A stretch of 38,600 nt of DNA from Chloroflexota bacterium (GTDB lineage Bacteria > Chloroflexota > UBA5177). The stretch is taken from positions 1 to 38,600 of the forward strand of contig JAICWV010000015.1 of the NCBI GenBank assembly GCA_025966365.1. Reading direction: 5' to 3'. Position 1 is the first letter of the stretch. Every line of letters starts with the position of its first letter. Shown here one piece after another: positions 15,707-22,910 of this stretch. The notes under the pieces were generated by a model that was given only the letters and a program-made list of their open reading frames with translations, ran no database searches and was not told the origin of the DNA. Made by a program: the position numbers and the translations under genes.

Positions 15707-16623
15707 AGCCGGCAATCCTGGCCGTCGGGGACGTCATCACCGACATCGCGGTTCAGCTTCGCGAGCCGGTGGTATGGGGAACCGATACCCGAAGCAGCGT
15801 TCAACCTCGTGCCGGTGGATCGGCTGCCAACGCCGCGGCATGGATGGCGGTGGCGGGAGCGGAGGTGGTGTTTGCGGGTAGGGTCGGCAATGACGTCTTC
15901 GCTGACTTTCACCGGCAGGAGCTGGGACGGTTGGGGGTCGACGCTCGATTATCAGTGGACCTGCTGCTTCCCACCGGCTCGATCGTGGTACTCGTCAACA
16001 CCGACGGTGAGCGTACCATGCTGACGGACCGGGGCGCTAATCTGGACCTGCGGTCCGATGATCTCCCCGGCCGTCTCTTCCGCAAGGATCGTTGCCTTTA
16101 CATAACCGGGTACAGCTTCTTCGAGCCGGGAGTGCGCGAGGCGGGACTGTATGCCATCGACCAGGCGCGGCATCACCGCATGAACATCGCCGTCGACCCC
16201 TCGAATCACCCGCAGCTTCTGGAAATCGGGCCCGATCGATTCTTCGAATGGACCGAGGGGGCCGATTACCTCTTCCCGAACCTGGCAGAGGGGAATTCGC
16301 TTACCGGGCACGCGGACCCGGAAGCGATGGCCCGTGCACTGGCACAGCGATATGGGGAAGTGGCACTGACGCTGGGACCGGCGGGCGCCCTCTGGTGTCG
16401 CGGCGAGGAAGAGATCGTCCGGGTACCGGCAGAGACGGTGCGGGTCGTGGACACTACCGGTGCCGGCGACGCGTTCGCGGCCGGGTTCCTCACAGCCCGG
16501 CTGGCAGGCGGCTCACCACGAGAAGCGCTGACTGCCGGAAGCGTCCTGGCGGGTCGTGTCGTGTCTCAGATCGGCGCGCGTCCGGACTCGATTACAGGTA
16601 TCCCTCGTCCCCGCGCTCTTTGA
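15703..16623 (+). CDS. PfkB-family sugar kinase, probable pseudouridine kinase
   Basis: 306 residues from a GTG overlapping the psuG stop by 4 bases. PfkB signatures: 'PRAGGSAANAAAWMAVAGAE' (signature 1, near 36), 'FAGRVGNDVFADFHRQELGR', and 'VRVVDTTGAGDAFAAGFLTA' (signature 2, with the catalytic Asp in G-A-G-D) near 248. It phosphorylates a ribose-like alcohol with ATP. Coupling to psuG makes pseudouridine kinase (PsuK role) the best prediction, though adenosine/ribokinase-type specificity cannot be excluded. Its last 32 bases overlap the convergent guanylyltransferase gene. Confidence 0.85.
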   Translation: MKPAILAVGDVITDIAVQLREPVVWGTDTRSSVQPRAGGSAANAAAWMAVAGAEVVFAGRVGNDVFADFHRQELGRLGVDARLSVDLLLPTGSIVVLVNTDGERTMLTDRGANLDLRSDDLPGRLFRKDRCLYITGYSFFEPGVREAGLYAIDQARHHRMNIAVDPSNHPQLLEIGPDRFFEWTEGADYLFPNLAEGNSLTGHADPEAMARALAQRYGEVALTLGPAGALWCRGEEEIVRVPAETVRVVDTTGAGDAFAAGFLTARLAGGSPREALTAGSVLAGRVVSQIGARPDSITGIPRPRAL

Positions 16624-17650
16624 GCATTTCCAGAATCTTCTTGACGTCCTGGGTTCGATCGCGTCGCACCAGCAGCAGCACATCGGGCGTGTCCACCGCG
16701 ATCAGGTCCTCGACGCCGATGGCGGCGACCAGCTTTCTCCGCATCAAGAAGCCGGAGTTCTTGGTGTCCAGCAAAACACTGGCGCCCTCGGAGGCGTTGC
16801 CGTCGGCATCATGGCTCATCAGCTCGTAGAGCGCGTTCCAGTCGCCGACGTCGCGCCAGCCGAACTCAGCCGGGATCGCGACCACGTCGGACACTTTCTC
16901 CATGATGGCGTAATCCACCGATATATCGGGGATCGATTCATAGGCGTGCTGAAGTGCCTCGGGAGAGCCGTCAGTGAAGGCGGTATCCAGGGCTTCGTAC
17001 GTCTGGGGAAGATGCGTCTGGAGCTGATTCAGGAAGCGTTGAGCCTGCCACACAAAGATGCCGGAGTTCCACATGTAGTTGCCGGCCTGGAGATACTCCT
17101 GCGCCTTCTCGACGGTCGGTTTCTCCACGAAACGCTTCACGTGATAGGCATCCAGGCCATCGCGTGAGGTCATGAGGTCCCCGAGCTCGATATAGCCGTA
17201 TCCGGTTTCCGGGTGCCCGGGTGGGACGCCGATATCGACTACGTCGTGCCGGCGCGCCAGATCCGAGCCAAAGTCGACGGCACGAAGCAGGACGTCCGGA
17301 TGGAGGATGACGTGATCTGCCGGAAAGACGCCGAAGACTGCATCGGGGTCCTCCCTGGCAATGCGAAAGGCCGTCATGGCGATGGCCGCGGCGGTGTTGC
17401 GCCCGAAGGGCTCGCTCATTACATTGTCCGGGGGAACCGACGGCAGGTGGCTGCGGATGGGGTCCACATAGCGCTGGGCGGTAACGACCAGGATGTGGTC
17501 GGGGTCAAAGGCTTCCGAGAGCCGTTTCACGGTGACGGCGATAAGCGGCTCCTCGTAGATCAGCTTCTGAAGCTGTTTGGGGCTCTCTTGGCGCGCGGCC
17601 GGCCAGAGGCGGGTTCCTGCCCCACCGGCCATGATGACGGCATAGCGCAT
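16592..17650 (-). CDS. manC: Mannose-1-phosphate guanylyltransferase, monofunctional
   Basis: 352 residues with GGAGG 6 bases before the ATG. It makes GDP-mannose from mannose 1-phosphate and GTP for glycan and glycolipid synthesis. The nucleotidyltransferase motif 'VIMAGGAGTRLWPAARQESPKQ' is at 6-27. 'EPFGRNTAAAIAMTAF', 'VFPADHVI', 'ETGYGYIELGD', 'FVEKPTVEKAQEYL', 'NSGIFVWQ' and 'DISVDYAIMEK' follow in the canonical order. 'IPAEFGWRDVGDWNALYEL' closes the core. It lacks the C-terminal cupin isomerase domain of bifunctional enzymes, which agrees with its length. No other glycan genes are adjacent. Confidence 0.94.
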   Translation of the reverse strand: MRYAVIMAGGAGTRLWPAARQESPKQLQKLIYEEPLIAVTVKRLSEAFDPDHILVVTAQRYVDPIRSHLPSVPPDNVMSEPFGRNTAAAIAMTAFRIAREDPDAVFGVFPADHVILHPDVLLRAVDFGSDLARRHDVVDIGVPPGHPETGYGYIELGDLMTSRDGLDAYHVKRFVEKPTVEKAQEYLQAGNYMWNSGIFVWQAQRFLNQLQTHLPQTYEALDTAFTDGSPEALQHAYESIPDISVDYAIMEKVSDVVAIPAEFGWRDVGDWNALYELMSHDADGNASEGASVLLDTKNSGFLMRRKLVAAIGVEDLIAVDTPDVLLLVRRDRTQDVKKILEMLKERGDEGYL

Positions 17651-17716
17651 TCGCGACCTCCCGGAGCGACGTGTGCCTCATTGTAGGGAGGTAGGGGGCG
17701 CCCGCTTGTGCCCGTC

Positions 17717-17950
17717 TCAGCCGAAGAAACGGTTTCCAGGTGTGCGCTGCCAGGCGAGGTAGCCTCCCAGGAAGTAGGCGCCCACCAGAATGAGCGCCGC
17801 GAGGACAACCATGGGGGTCAGGATCGCGCACTCGCCCAGATCGTTGCAGGGCGCGGCGGCAACCGCCAGCCGGAACCCGAGATAGCCGAGGATGAGAACG
17901 GCGAGTGTGTCGACGGCCGCCGCCAGCGCCGTCTTTACGCCCTCGCCCAC
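17717..17950 (-). CDS. Small two-helix membrane protein, unknown
   Basis: 77 residues from a GTG at 17950, with a weak ribosome binding site. It has two predicted transmembrane helices, about 8-29 ('ALAAAVDTLAVLILGYLGFR') and 45-67 ('MVVLAALILVGAYFLGGYLA'). The short loop between them has two Cys residues ('APCNDLGEC') that could form a disulfide on the outside. No family recognised. Its start overlaps the 3' end of the HAD phosphatase gene by 16 bases, so it is the last gene of the plsC-HAD operon. Confidence 0.7.
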   Translation of the reverse strand: MGEGVKTALAAAVDTLAVLILGYLGFRLAVAAAPCNDLGECAILTPMVVLAALILVGAYFLGGYLAWQRTPGNRFFG

Positions 17951-18783
17951 GCGTCCATCAATTGCTGGAGATTCTCGACGACCAGGTCCGGCGGGGTGGA
18001 CGTTTTCTCCAGGTCGGACCTGGTCGAGACGCCGGTGAGGATGAGTATCGACTTCATTCCGATGCGCTCGGCGGCGGCGATGTCGGTGTCGAGGCGATCG
18101 CCCAGCATGGCGGTGTCGTTCAGCGTTCCTCCACAGTCCTTCATGGCCAGCTCCAGCAGGAGTGGGTGCGGCTTCCCAATCACCGTCGGCTCCCGGCCTG
18201 TGGTGGTCACCAGAGCTGCCAGCAGTGCTCCGGCGCCCGGTACCAGTCCACGCTCGGTGGGAAAGGAGGAGTCAGGGTTGGAGCCGACGAAGCGAGCTCC
18301 TCCCTCCAGTGCCAGCGCTGCCCGGGCAAGCATCTCGTAGGTCGCCTTGCGGTCCAGTCCGACCACCACCCAGTCGCCACCTTCTTCGACCAGTCGGAGC
18401 CCGCTCTTCTCCACCGCCTGGCGCAGCCCGGCTTCGCCCACGACCTGCGCCGTCTCGGTTCCGTCCACGTGCTCGCGCAGATAGATGCCCGTCGCCAGCG
18501 CGCTGGAAAAAATCTCGCCTGCCTGGGCCTCGATGCCTATTCCGGCCAGCTTCTGCACCGCCTGTTCCGGTGTTCGGCTGGAGTTGTTGGTTACCAGCCG
18601 AAAGGGAATGCCTTTCCTACGGAGGAAGGCGATAAACTCCTGAGCACCAGGAAGGGCGGTATTTCCGCGGTACAGCACGCCGTCCAGGTCGATCAGCAGA
18701 TGACGAATGCGGCCGAGAGCGAGAGGCACGGCCCATTCTAGAGTCGGGCGCATGCCGTCTCGCGGGCGTCGGCCAGGTGTCAC
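17935..18783 (-). CDS. HAD-IIA sugar-phosphate phosphatase (NagD-like)
   Basis: 282 residues from a GTG that overlaps the plsC-like stop (GTGA); ATG at 18753 is an alternative. HAD motif I 'LLIDLDGVLYRGNTALPGA' carries the nucleophile Asp and catalytic Asp. Motif II is in 'FRLVTNNSSRTP', motif III Lys in 'VIGKPHPLLLELA', and motif IV 'AMLGDRLDTDIAAAERIGM' binds Mg. The C2-type cap between motifs II and III is typical of the NagD/TIGR01460 group, which dephosphorylate nucleotides or sugar and glycerol phosphates. Next to an acylglycerophosphate acyltransferase, a role in glycerophosphate metabolism is plausible but unproven. Confidence 0.88.
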   Translation of the reverse strand: MTPGRRPRDGMRPTLEWAVPLALGRIRHLLIDLDGVLYRGNTALPGAQEFIAFLRRKGIPFRLVTNNSSRTPEQAVQKLAGIGIEAQAGEIFSSALATGIYLREHVDGTETAQVVGEAGLRQAVEKSGLRLVEEGGDWVVVGLDRKATYEMLARAALALEGGARFVGSNPDSSFPTERGLVPGAGALLAALVTTTGREPTVIGKPHPLLLELAMKDCGGTLNDTAMLGDRLDTDIAAAERIGMKSILILTGVSTRSDLEKTSTPPDLVVENLQQLMDAWARA

Positions 18784-19502
18784 TGATCGGCGGCCAGCGT
18801 CTGCCTGCGCTCTTCCGCTTCCTGCACCATGTCGTGCACGCGGTTCCAGAGCACGGCTGTCGCTTCGGCGAGCACCTCGGCGCTCAGGCCTCGCCCCTCG
18901 AACTCCGAGAGATCGAACGGCTCCCCGATGACCACGGCGCAGGCGGTGTCTGGCCGGGGTATCCAGCTTCCCAGCGGCAACAATTCGCGTGCTCCCGCGA
19001 TTCCGGCCGGGATGAGGCAGGCCCGCAGTTTAATCACCAGTCGGGTGAAGTCCTCCATGAACGGCATCATCTCGCCTGTCTTGCTTCGCCCTCCTTCCGG
19101 GTACACCACCACGATGCGGCCTTTGCGATAGGCGTCGACCATAGTTCGCACCGCCGCGGCATCCGCCGTTCCCTGGTGGAGCGGAAAGATCCCGATCTTT
19201 TCCATGACGTAGGTGAATACCGGATTTTTGAAGATCTCAACCTTTCCGGGGCCCAGCAGGATGCGGTGGGGGATTCCCACGCCCATCATGAGGGGATCGA
19301 TGCCGCTGGCGTGATTGGCCACAAGAAAGGCAGACCCCTCTGTGGGAACGTTACCGACTCCGTAGGCGCGGAATCGCCGTACATAGAACCGGAAGATGAG
19401 CTGGAGCAGGAACCTGATGGTGAGGTACCAGGTGCGGCTCTGTTTGTCGGCCCAGCGGCGTGGCGCCAGTCGTTTGTGTGTTTTCAGGCCCATGGTTGCC
19501 AT
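18780..19502 (-). CDS. plsC: 1-acyl-sn-glycerol-3-phosphate acyltransferase (PlsC-type)
   Basis: 240 residues from the ATG at 19502; ATG at 19493 is equally possible. The frame stays open upstream to 19679, but that would cross the divergent secreted-protein gene. It transfers an acyl chain to lysophosphatidic acid, giving phosphatidic acid for membrane lipids. Block I 'LVANHASGIDPLMMGVGIPH' is the H-x4-D catalytic motif, block II is 'KVEIFKNPVFTYVMEKIGIFPL', and block III is 'VVVYPEGGRSKTGEMMPF'. A hydrophobic segment 'WYLTIRFLLQLIFRFYV' near the N-terminus anchors it to the membrane. It is first in an operon with the HAD phosphatase and a small membrane protein. Confidence 0.88.
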   Translation of the reverse strand: MATMGLKTHKRLAPRRWADKQSRTWYLTIRFLLQLIFRFYVRRFRAYGVGNVPTEGSAFLVANHASGIDPLMMGVGIPHRILLGPGKVEIFKNPVFTYVMEKIGIFPLHQGTADAAAVRTMVDAYRKGRIVVVYPEGGRSKTGEMMPFMEDFTRLVIKLRACLIPAGIAGARELLPLGSWIPRPDTACAVVIGEPFDLSEFEGRGLSAEVLAEATAVLWNRVHDMVQEAEERRQTLAADQ

Positions 19503-19534
19503 GATATCGTGACCGGCATCCCTGCCCTGGGCCC

Positions 19535-19540
19535 TATACT
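19535..19540 (+). promoter_or_regulatory. -10 box TATACT five bases before the start codon (leaderless type)
   Basis: TATACT at 19535-19540 is followed after CTGAC by the ATG at 19546. The transcript would begin at or next to the start codon, and no Shine-Dalgarno sequence is present. There is no convincing -35 box. This layout is common in Actinobacteria, Deinococcus and related groups. Confidence 0.5.
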
Positions 19541-19545
19541 CTGAC

Positions 19546-20526
19546 ATGCGATTGTCACGATTCTTCGCCGTCCTCCTGATGCTCGCCGTTGCTATGCCGG
19601 GTCTCGCTCGCGCCTCCACGTCACGGGCGCCGGACCCAAGTCCGCCGGGCCGGGCCCTGGTGCTCGAGCCGTTCGCCACCCAGCTCGGTTACGGACCGAC
19701 CGCAGGAGCTGCTGTGGCGTCGACACTGACCGCTGCCGGTTTCTCGGTGGATATCCTGCGCGACGAACAGGTGACCGTGCCGGTGATGCAGAGCATGTCC
19801 CAGTACTCGGTCGTCTATATCGAGACCCACTCACAGACCGTGGACAATCACGGCTTTATCCTGACCGGCGATCAGGATGCGGATGATTACACCACCATGC
19901 GCCGTGACTGCGCCGCCTCCAACCCGAGCTACTGCGCCCTCATGCAGGGCTTTGCCGGACACGACGCCGGCCATCTCTACAACGCCATCACCGATCGCTT
20001 CATTCAGGATGATCTGAACGGTACCTTCCCCAACAGCACCATCGTGTTCATCAACGGCTGCAACTTGCTGGCCGCCCCGTCCTTCTGGAATGCCCTGTCC
20101 GCGAAGAACACCTCGACGATGGTCAGCTGGAATAACGATGTCGATAGCGTCACGACCGAGCCCAGCGCTGCGCTGTTTTTCAAAGATATGGCCCAGGGCA
20201 TGTCGGTGACCGATGCCGTGGCCGCGGTTACGGCCTCCGGTCTCGGAACCAGCACCTTTACCGATCCCACCGACGGGCACACCTATATCGCGCAACTTGG
20301 CTTCCTGGGCGACGGCTCCGCCACGCTGGCACGCGCCAGAGTGGGTGATCCGCCACCGGTCACGGCCACGTCCACCCCGACTGCAACGCCCAGGCCGACA
20401 GCCACTCCCAGGCCGAAGGCCACCCCGGTCAAGAAGCGGCTGCACTGCAAGAAGGGGTATCACATCTCGCACGGAAAGTGTGTGAAGACCAAGAAGAAGT
20501 CGGCAAAGCACAAGAAGAAGAAATAG
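19546..20526 (+). CDS. Secreted caspase-fold-like (CHAT/clan CD-like) protein with Lys-rich C-terminal tail
   Basis: 326 residues. Signal peptide 1-24 ('FFAVLLMLAVAMPGLARA'). The mature N-terminus is an alpha/beta domain. After a strand 'YSVVYIETHSQTVDNHG' comes His95, and after strand 'STIVFINGCNLLAAPSF' comes Cys172. A His at the end of one strand and a Cys in [hydrophobic]4-x-G/A-C at the next is the dyad layout of clan CD peptidases (caspases, gingipains, CHAT). A Thr/Pro/Arg linker at about 265-290 leads to a two-Cys motif 'LHCKKGYHISHGKCVK' and a run of Lys, a tail common on surface proteins of high-GC Gram-positive-like bacteria. Peptidase activity is inferred only. Confidence 0.6.
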   Translation: MRLSRFFAVLLMLAVAMPGLARASTSRAPDPSPPGRALVLEPFATQLGYGPTAGAAVASTLTAAGFSVDILRDEQVTVPVMQSMSQYSVVYIETHSQTVDNHGFILTGDQDADDYTTMRRDCAASNPSYCALMQGFAGHDAGHLYNAITDRFIQDDLNGTFPNSTIVFINGCNLLAAPSFWNALSAKNTSTMVSWNNDVDSVTTEPSAALFFKDMAQGMSVTDAVAAVTASGLGTSTFTDPTDGHTYIAQLGFLGDGSATLARARVGDPPPVTATSTPTATPRPTATPRPKATPVKKRLHCKKGYHISHGKCVKTKKKSAKHKKKK

Positions 20527-20558
20527 AGAAAGGGCGCGGCTGGGACCGCGCCCTTTCT
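20527..20558. terminator. Bidirectional terminator-like hairpin
   Basis: A perfect 13-bp stem AGAAAGGGCGCGG (20527-20539) and CCGCGCCCTTTCT (20546-20558) with a 6-base loop, between two convergent genes. The A/T-rich bases at the stem ends can serve both strands. Confidence 0.75.
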
Positions 20559-20599
20559 GCGTTCGCCTGGCTCTACGACGCAGGTGAGAACCGGCGGTT

Positions 20600-21340
20600 C
20601 TACCTCACCCAGTTCTGATAGATCCTCGGAATGCGGTTGGGCAGGATATGCGCCGCCAGTACCTGGCTGAAGACGATGGTGGAGCCTGGCGAGATGTAGT
20701 ACGTCGCGGCACCGACCATGTATGAGCCCTGGGTCGTCTGGGTGGAGCTGACGATGTTGGTCACGGTTCCGGTGATGGTGTTAGCGGCGCAGTTTCCTGC
20801 CGCTACCGTCATCGCCGTGACCCGGCCGAGCGGGCTCAAGGTTAGAGTGAACTGCTGCGTCTGGCCGGCGGTTGGTGTCCCGCCGGTTACGGCGGCGTCG
20901 CTCTGCAGGGTGAAGGTCGTACCGCCGACACTCAGGACGGTGCCCGCTGTGTAGGCTGCGGTGAGCCCGCAGACCGTCAATGTCGTGGAGGTGGGCGGCA
21001 GAACCGTCCCACCGGAGATCTGGTTGCTGGAGTTCGCCGCGCCCGGCACGAAGCATACCGATGCCCCGGCGGTGAGGCCGGTGTCACCGGTCACGGTCGA
21101 CCCCGGAGCGATGGCGTAGGTCTGGCTCGACGCGGTATTGGGTGGGGTCGTGGCCAGAACGAGCGAGCCCGCCGCCGAGGCTGTGGCGGCAGCATACGAG
21201 GTGACTGTCCCGCACACGCCGCTTGGCAGCGTCGGTACTGGAGCCACCGCGGGTGTCTGGGCATGGGCCGAGGTCGCCGCCAGCGCCGAGAAACCGGTCA
21301 AACAGACGAGAGTGAGCAGTAGTCGCACGGGTTTGAACAC
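20600..21340 (-). CDS. Secreted Ala/Thr-rich protein, part of sigma/anti-sigma operon
   Basis: 246 residues from the GTG at 21340, chosen because GGAGG sits 8 bases upstream; the ATG at 21355 overlaps that site. Residues 1-28 are a signal peptide ending in A-H-A-Q. The mature protein is Thr/Ala/Gly-rich and built of beta-type segments ('SQTYAIAPGSTVTGDTGL', 'TVLSVGGTTFTLQSDAAVT', 'ATYYISPGSTIVFSQV') with four spaced Cys that could form disulfides. The segments resemble DUF5666-like small beta domains, weakly. It lies 71 bases downstream of the anti-sigma gene on the same strand, so it is probably part of that regulon or operon. Confidence 0.7.
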   Translation of the reverse strand: MFKPVRLLLTLVCLTGFSALAATSAHAQTPAVAPVPTLPSGVCGTVTSYAAATASAAGSLVLATTPPNTASSQTYAIAPGSTVTGDTGLTAGASVCFVPGAANSSNQISGGTVLPPTSTTLTVCGLTAAYTAGTVLSVGGTTFTLQSDAAVTGGTPTAGQTQQFTLTLSPLGRVTAMTVAAGNCAANTITGTVTNIVSSTQTTQGSYMVGAATYYISPGSTIVFSQVLAAHILPNRIPRIYQNWVR

Positions 21341-21411
21341 CTGAGAATCCTCCATACCTGTGGTAATGCAAGCGGCTTGCGGGGCAAGATTCGCGCCAGC
21401 ATGTCGGGAGG

Positions 21412-22173
21412 CTAGGTGCTGACCGCGCCCGCCAGTACCTTGGGCCCGTGAGGGGCCTGAGAACCGTGTGGTCCCGGCTCCTCGGTCACGGCTGTGATCG
21501 GGAACCCTTTGGCGGATTTACTCAACTGCCAGATTTGCAGGCCCTGCCCCGGGGAGCCGAAGACACCGGCGGGCACGGGCGGCCGGGAAGGCTTGACCAG
21601 CCATACCTCGTAGACACGGTTCGCTTTCAGGTTGGGGAGGCCCTGAACGATCAAGTAGCCAGGCCCGGGGTGCGCGGGTTGGACCAGGGCCGCGGTGGCT
21701 CCGGGGGCGACGGCGGTTCCGGGAACCTTCGAGACTCGGCCGCCGTTCAGAATCGCCTGGTTGACCGCGTGCTGGTACCGGAGCGCGGCCTTATTTGTGG
21801 ATATCTGGGACTGGAGATGAATGTTCCAGGCCCCCAGGGCGACGATCAAAACAGCCGCCGCGGCGGCCACCGCGATTTCCAGATAGCTCCAGGGCACGGG
21901 GCGACGCGGGGTGGGCCGGCCGCCGGTGATCGGCTTCAGAGCCGGTCGCTCGTTTTCAATCGTGTCCCGGATGCGGTCGAAGAGATCGGCGGGCGGCTCG
22001 ACCTGGTCCACCGCCAGAGGGAGCGCCCCCACCGCCTCCTGCAATTGGTACACCTCGAGCCGGCATTCGGGACAGGACTGGAGATGTTCCTGAAACGCGC
22101 GCGTCTCTGCGGGAGAAAGCGCGTCCAGGACATAGGCGCCGACCAGATCGTGCATCTCGCCGTCGTCCATCAC
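21412..22173 (-). CDS. RskA-like membrane anti-sigma factor with zinc-binding domain
   Basis: 253 residues. The N-terminal anti-sigma domain has 'HDLVGAYVLDALSPAETRAF' and the zinc motif 'HLQSCPEC' (His30, Cys34, Cys37), with His8 as probable fourth ligand. One transmembrane helix lies at about 97-117. The external domain ('GYLIVQGLPNLKANRVYEVW', 'QGLQIWQLSKSAKGFPITAV') matches the RskA C-terminal domain family. It should hold the ECF sigma factor at the membrane until a signal, often regulated proteolysis, frees it. Its GTG at 22173 overlaps the sigma stop (GTGA); the following ATG at 22170 is the alternative start. Confidence 0.9.
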   Translation of the reverse strand: MMDDGEMHDLVGAYVLDALSPAETRAFQEHLQSCPECRLEVYQLQEAVGALPLAVDQVEPPADLFDRIRDTIENERPALKPITGGRPTPRRPVPWSYLEIAVAAAAAVLIVALGAWNIHLQSQISTNKAALRYQHAVNQAILNGGRVSKVPGTAVAPGATAALVQPAHPGPGYLIVQGLPNLKANRVYEVWLVKPSRPPVPAGVFGSPGQGLQIWQLSKSAKGFPITAVTEEPGPHGSQAPHGPKVLAGAVST

Positions 22174-22742
22174 TCTAGCTCCAATTCCTTCGTCCCTGCT
22201 TCGAGTAGGGATCGCAGCTTGTGAAGTCCCAGCCGCATGCGCCCTTTGACCGTGCCCAACGGTAGATTCAGACGGCCGGCTATCTCTGACTGGGACAGGC
22301 CCCCAAAGTAGGCCAGCTCGATTGACTCTCGCTGCTCGGTGGGGAGGGTGTCCAGTGCCGACCGAACGGCGCTGCCCGTGAGCCGCTGCGAGACTTCCGA
22401 CCAGACGTCAGAGGAATCGGCGACGGGCAACGCGTCGTCCAGCGGGGTAGTCATGGGGCGGCTGCCCCGGCCGCGCAGCTTATCGATGGCTCGGTGATGG
22501 ACGATGCTCATCAGCCAGGCACGGCTACCGCTCCGACCGGCACGGTACGTTCCGGCGGCGCGCCACACGTTCAAGAACGACTCCTGTACCACGTCCTCGG
22601 CGTCACCGGCATCGTTTAGCAGCCGGTAGGCCACGGAGTAGGCAAGGACCCGATAGCGATCAAATAGCTGTTCCAGTGCCTGCATATCTCTCGCCTGGAT
22701 CGCTGCGATCAATTGATCGTCGGTCGGTGACTCGCTAGCCAT
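22170..22742 (-). CDS. ECF-family RNA polymerase sigma factor (SigK-like)
   Basis: 190 residues. Region 2 includes 'YRVLAYSVAYRLLNDAGDAE' and 'DVVQESFLNVWRAAGTYRAG' (core binding and -10 recognition). Region 4 includes 'LPTEQRESIELAYFGGLSQS' and 'EIAGRLNLPLGTVKGRMRLG', the -35 reading helix-turn-helix. There is no extra domain. The size and RskA partner fit the SigK/SigL-type ECF groups. The gene overlaps its anti-sigma gene and faces a divergent ferritin-like gene, so autoregulation from the shared intergenic region is likely. GGAG precedes the ATG at short spacing. Confidence 0.93.
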   Translation of the reverse strand: MASESPTDDQLIAAIQARDMQALEQLFDRYRVLAYSVAYRLLNDAGDAEDVVQESFLNVWRAAGTYRAGRSGSRAWLMSIVHHRAIDKLRGRGSRPMTTPLDDALPVADSSDVWSEVSQRLTGSAVRSALDTLPTEQRESIELAYFGGLSQSEIAGRLNLPLGTVKGRMRLGLHKLRSLLEAGTKELELE

Positions 22743-22760
22743 CAGCTCCAGGTCGTTTCC

Positions 22761-22777
22761 TCAGTACTAATCAGTAC
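22761..22777. promoter_or_regulatory. Direct repeat TCAGTAC-TAA-TCAGTAC upstream of the sigma gene
   Basis: Two identical 7-mers start exactly 10 bases apart, one helical turn, 19 bases upstream of the sigma factor start. This spacing suits a same-face protein-binding site. No known regulator is assigned. Confidence 0.35.
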
Positions 22778-22851
22778 GTGATCGATACCGCGTCGGATCA
22801 CCGGCAGGCCGCTCCAGTATCGCATGGTGATCTAAAAGGCAGGACAACACG

Positions 22852-22857
22852 TATAAA
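22852..22857 (+). promoter_or_regulatory. Candidate -10 box TATAAA for the ferritin-like gene
   Basis: An A/T-rich TATAAA in otherwise GC-rich DNA, 53 bases upstream of the GTG start. No clear -35 is visible, which might mean an ECF-type or activated promoter. Confidence 0.35.
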
Positions 22858-22879
22858 TAGAACGAGGCGCACTTGCCTG

Positions 22880-22891
22880 CTGATATATCAG
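22880..22891. promoter_or_regulatory. 12-bp palindrome CTGATATATCAG in the leader
   Basis: A perfect palindrome between the TATAAA and the AGGAGG of the ferritin-like gene. It is a candidate operator or a small leader hairpin. Confidence 0.35.
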
Positions 22892-22910
22892 ATGACCAGG
22901 AGGAAAATAG

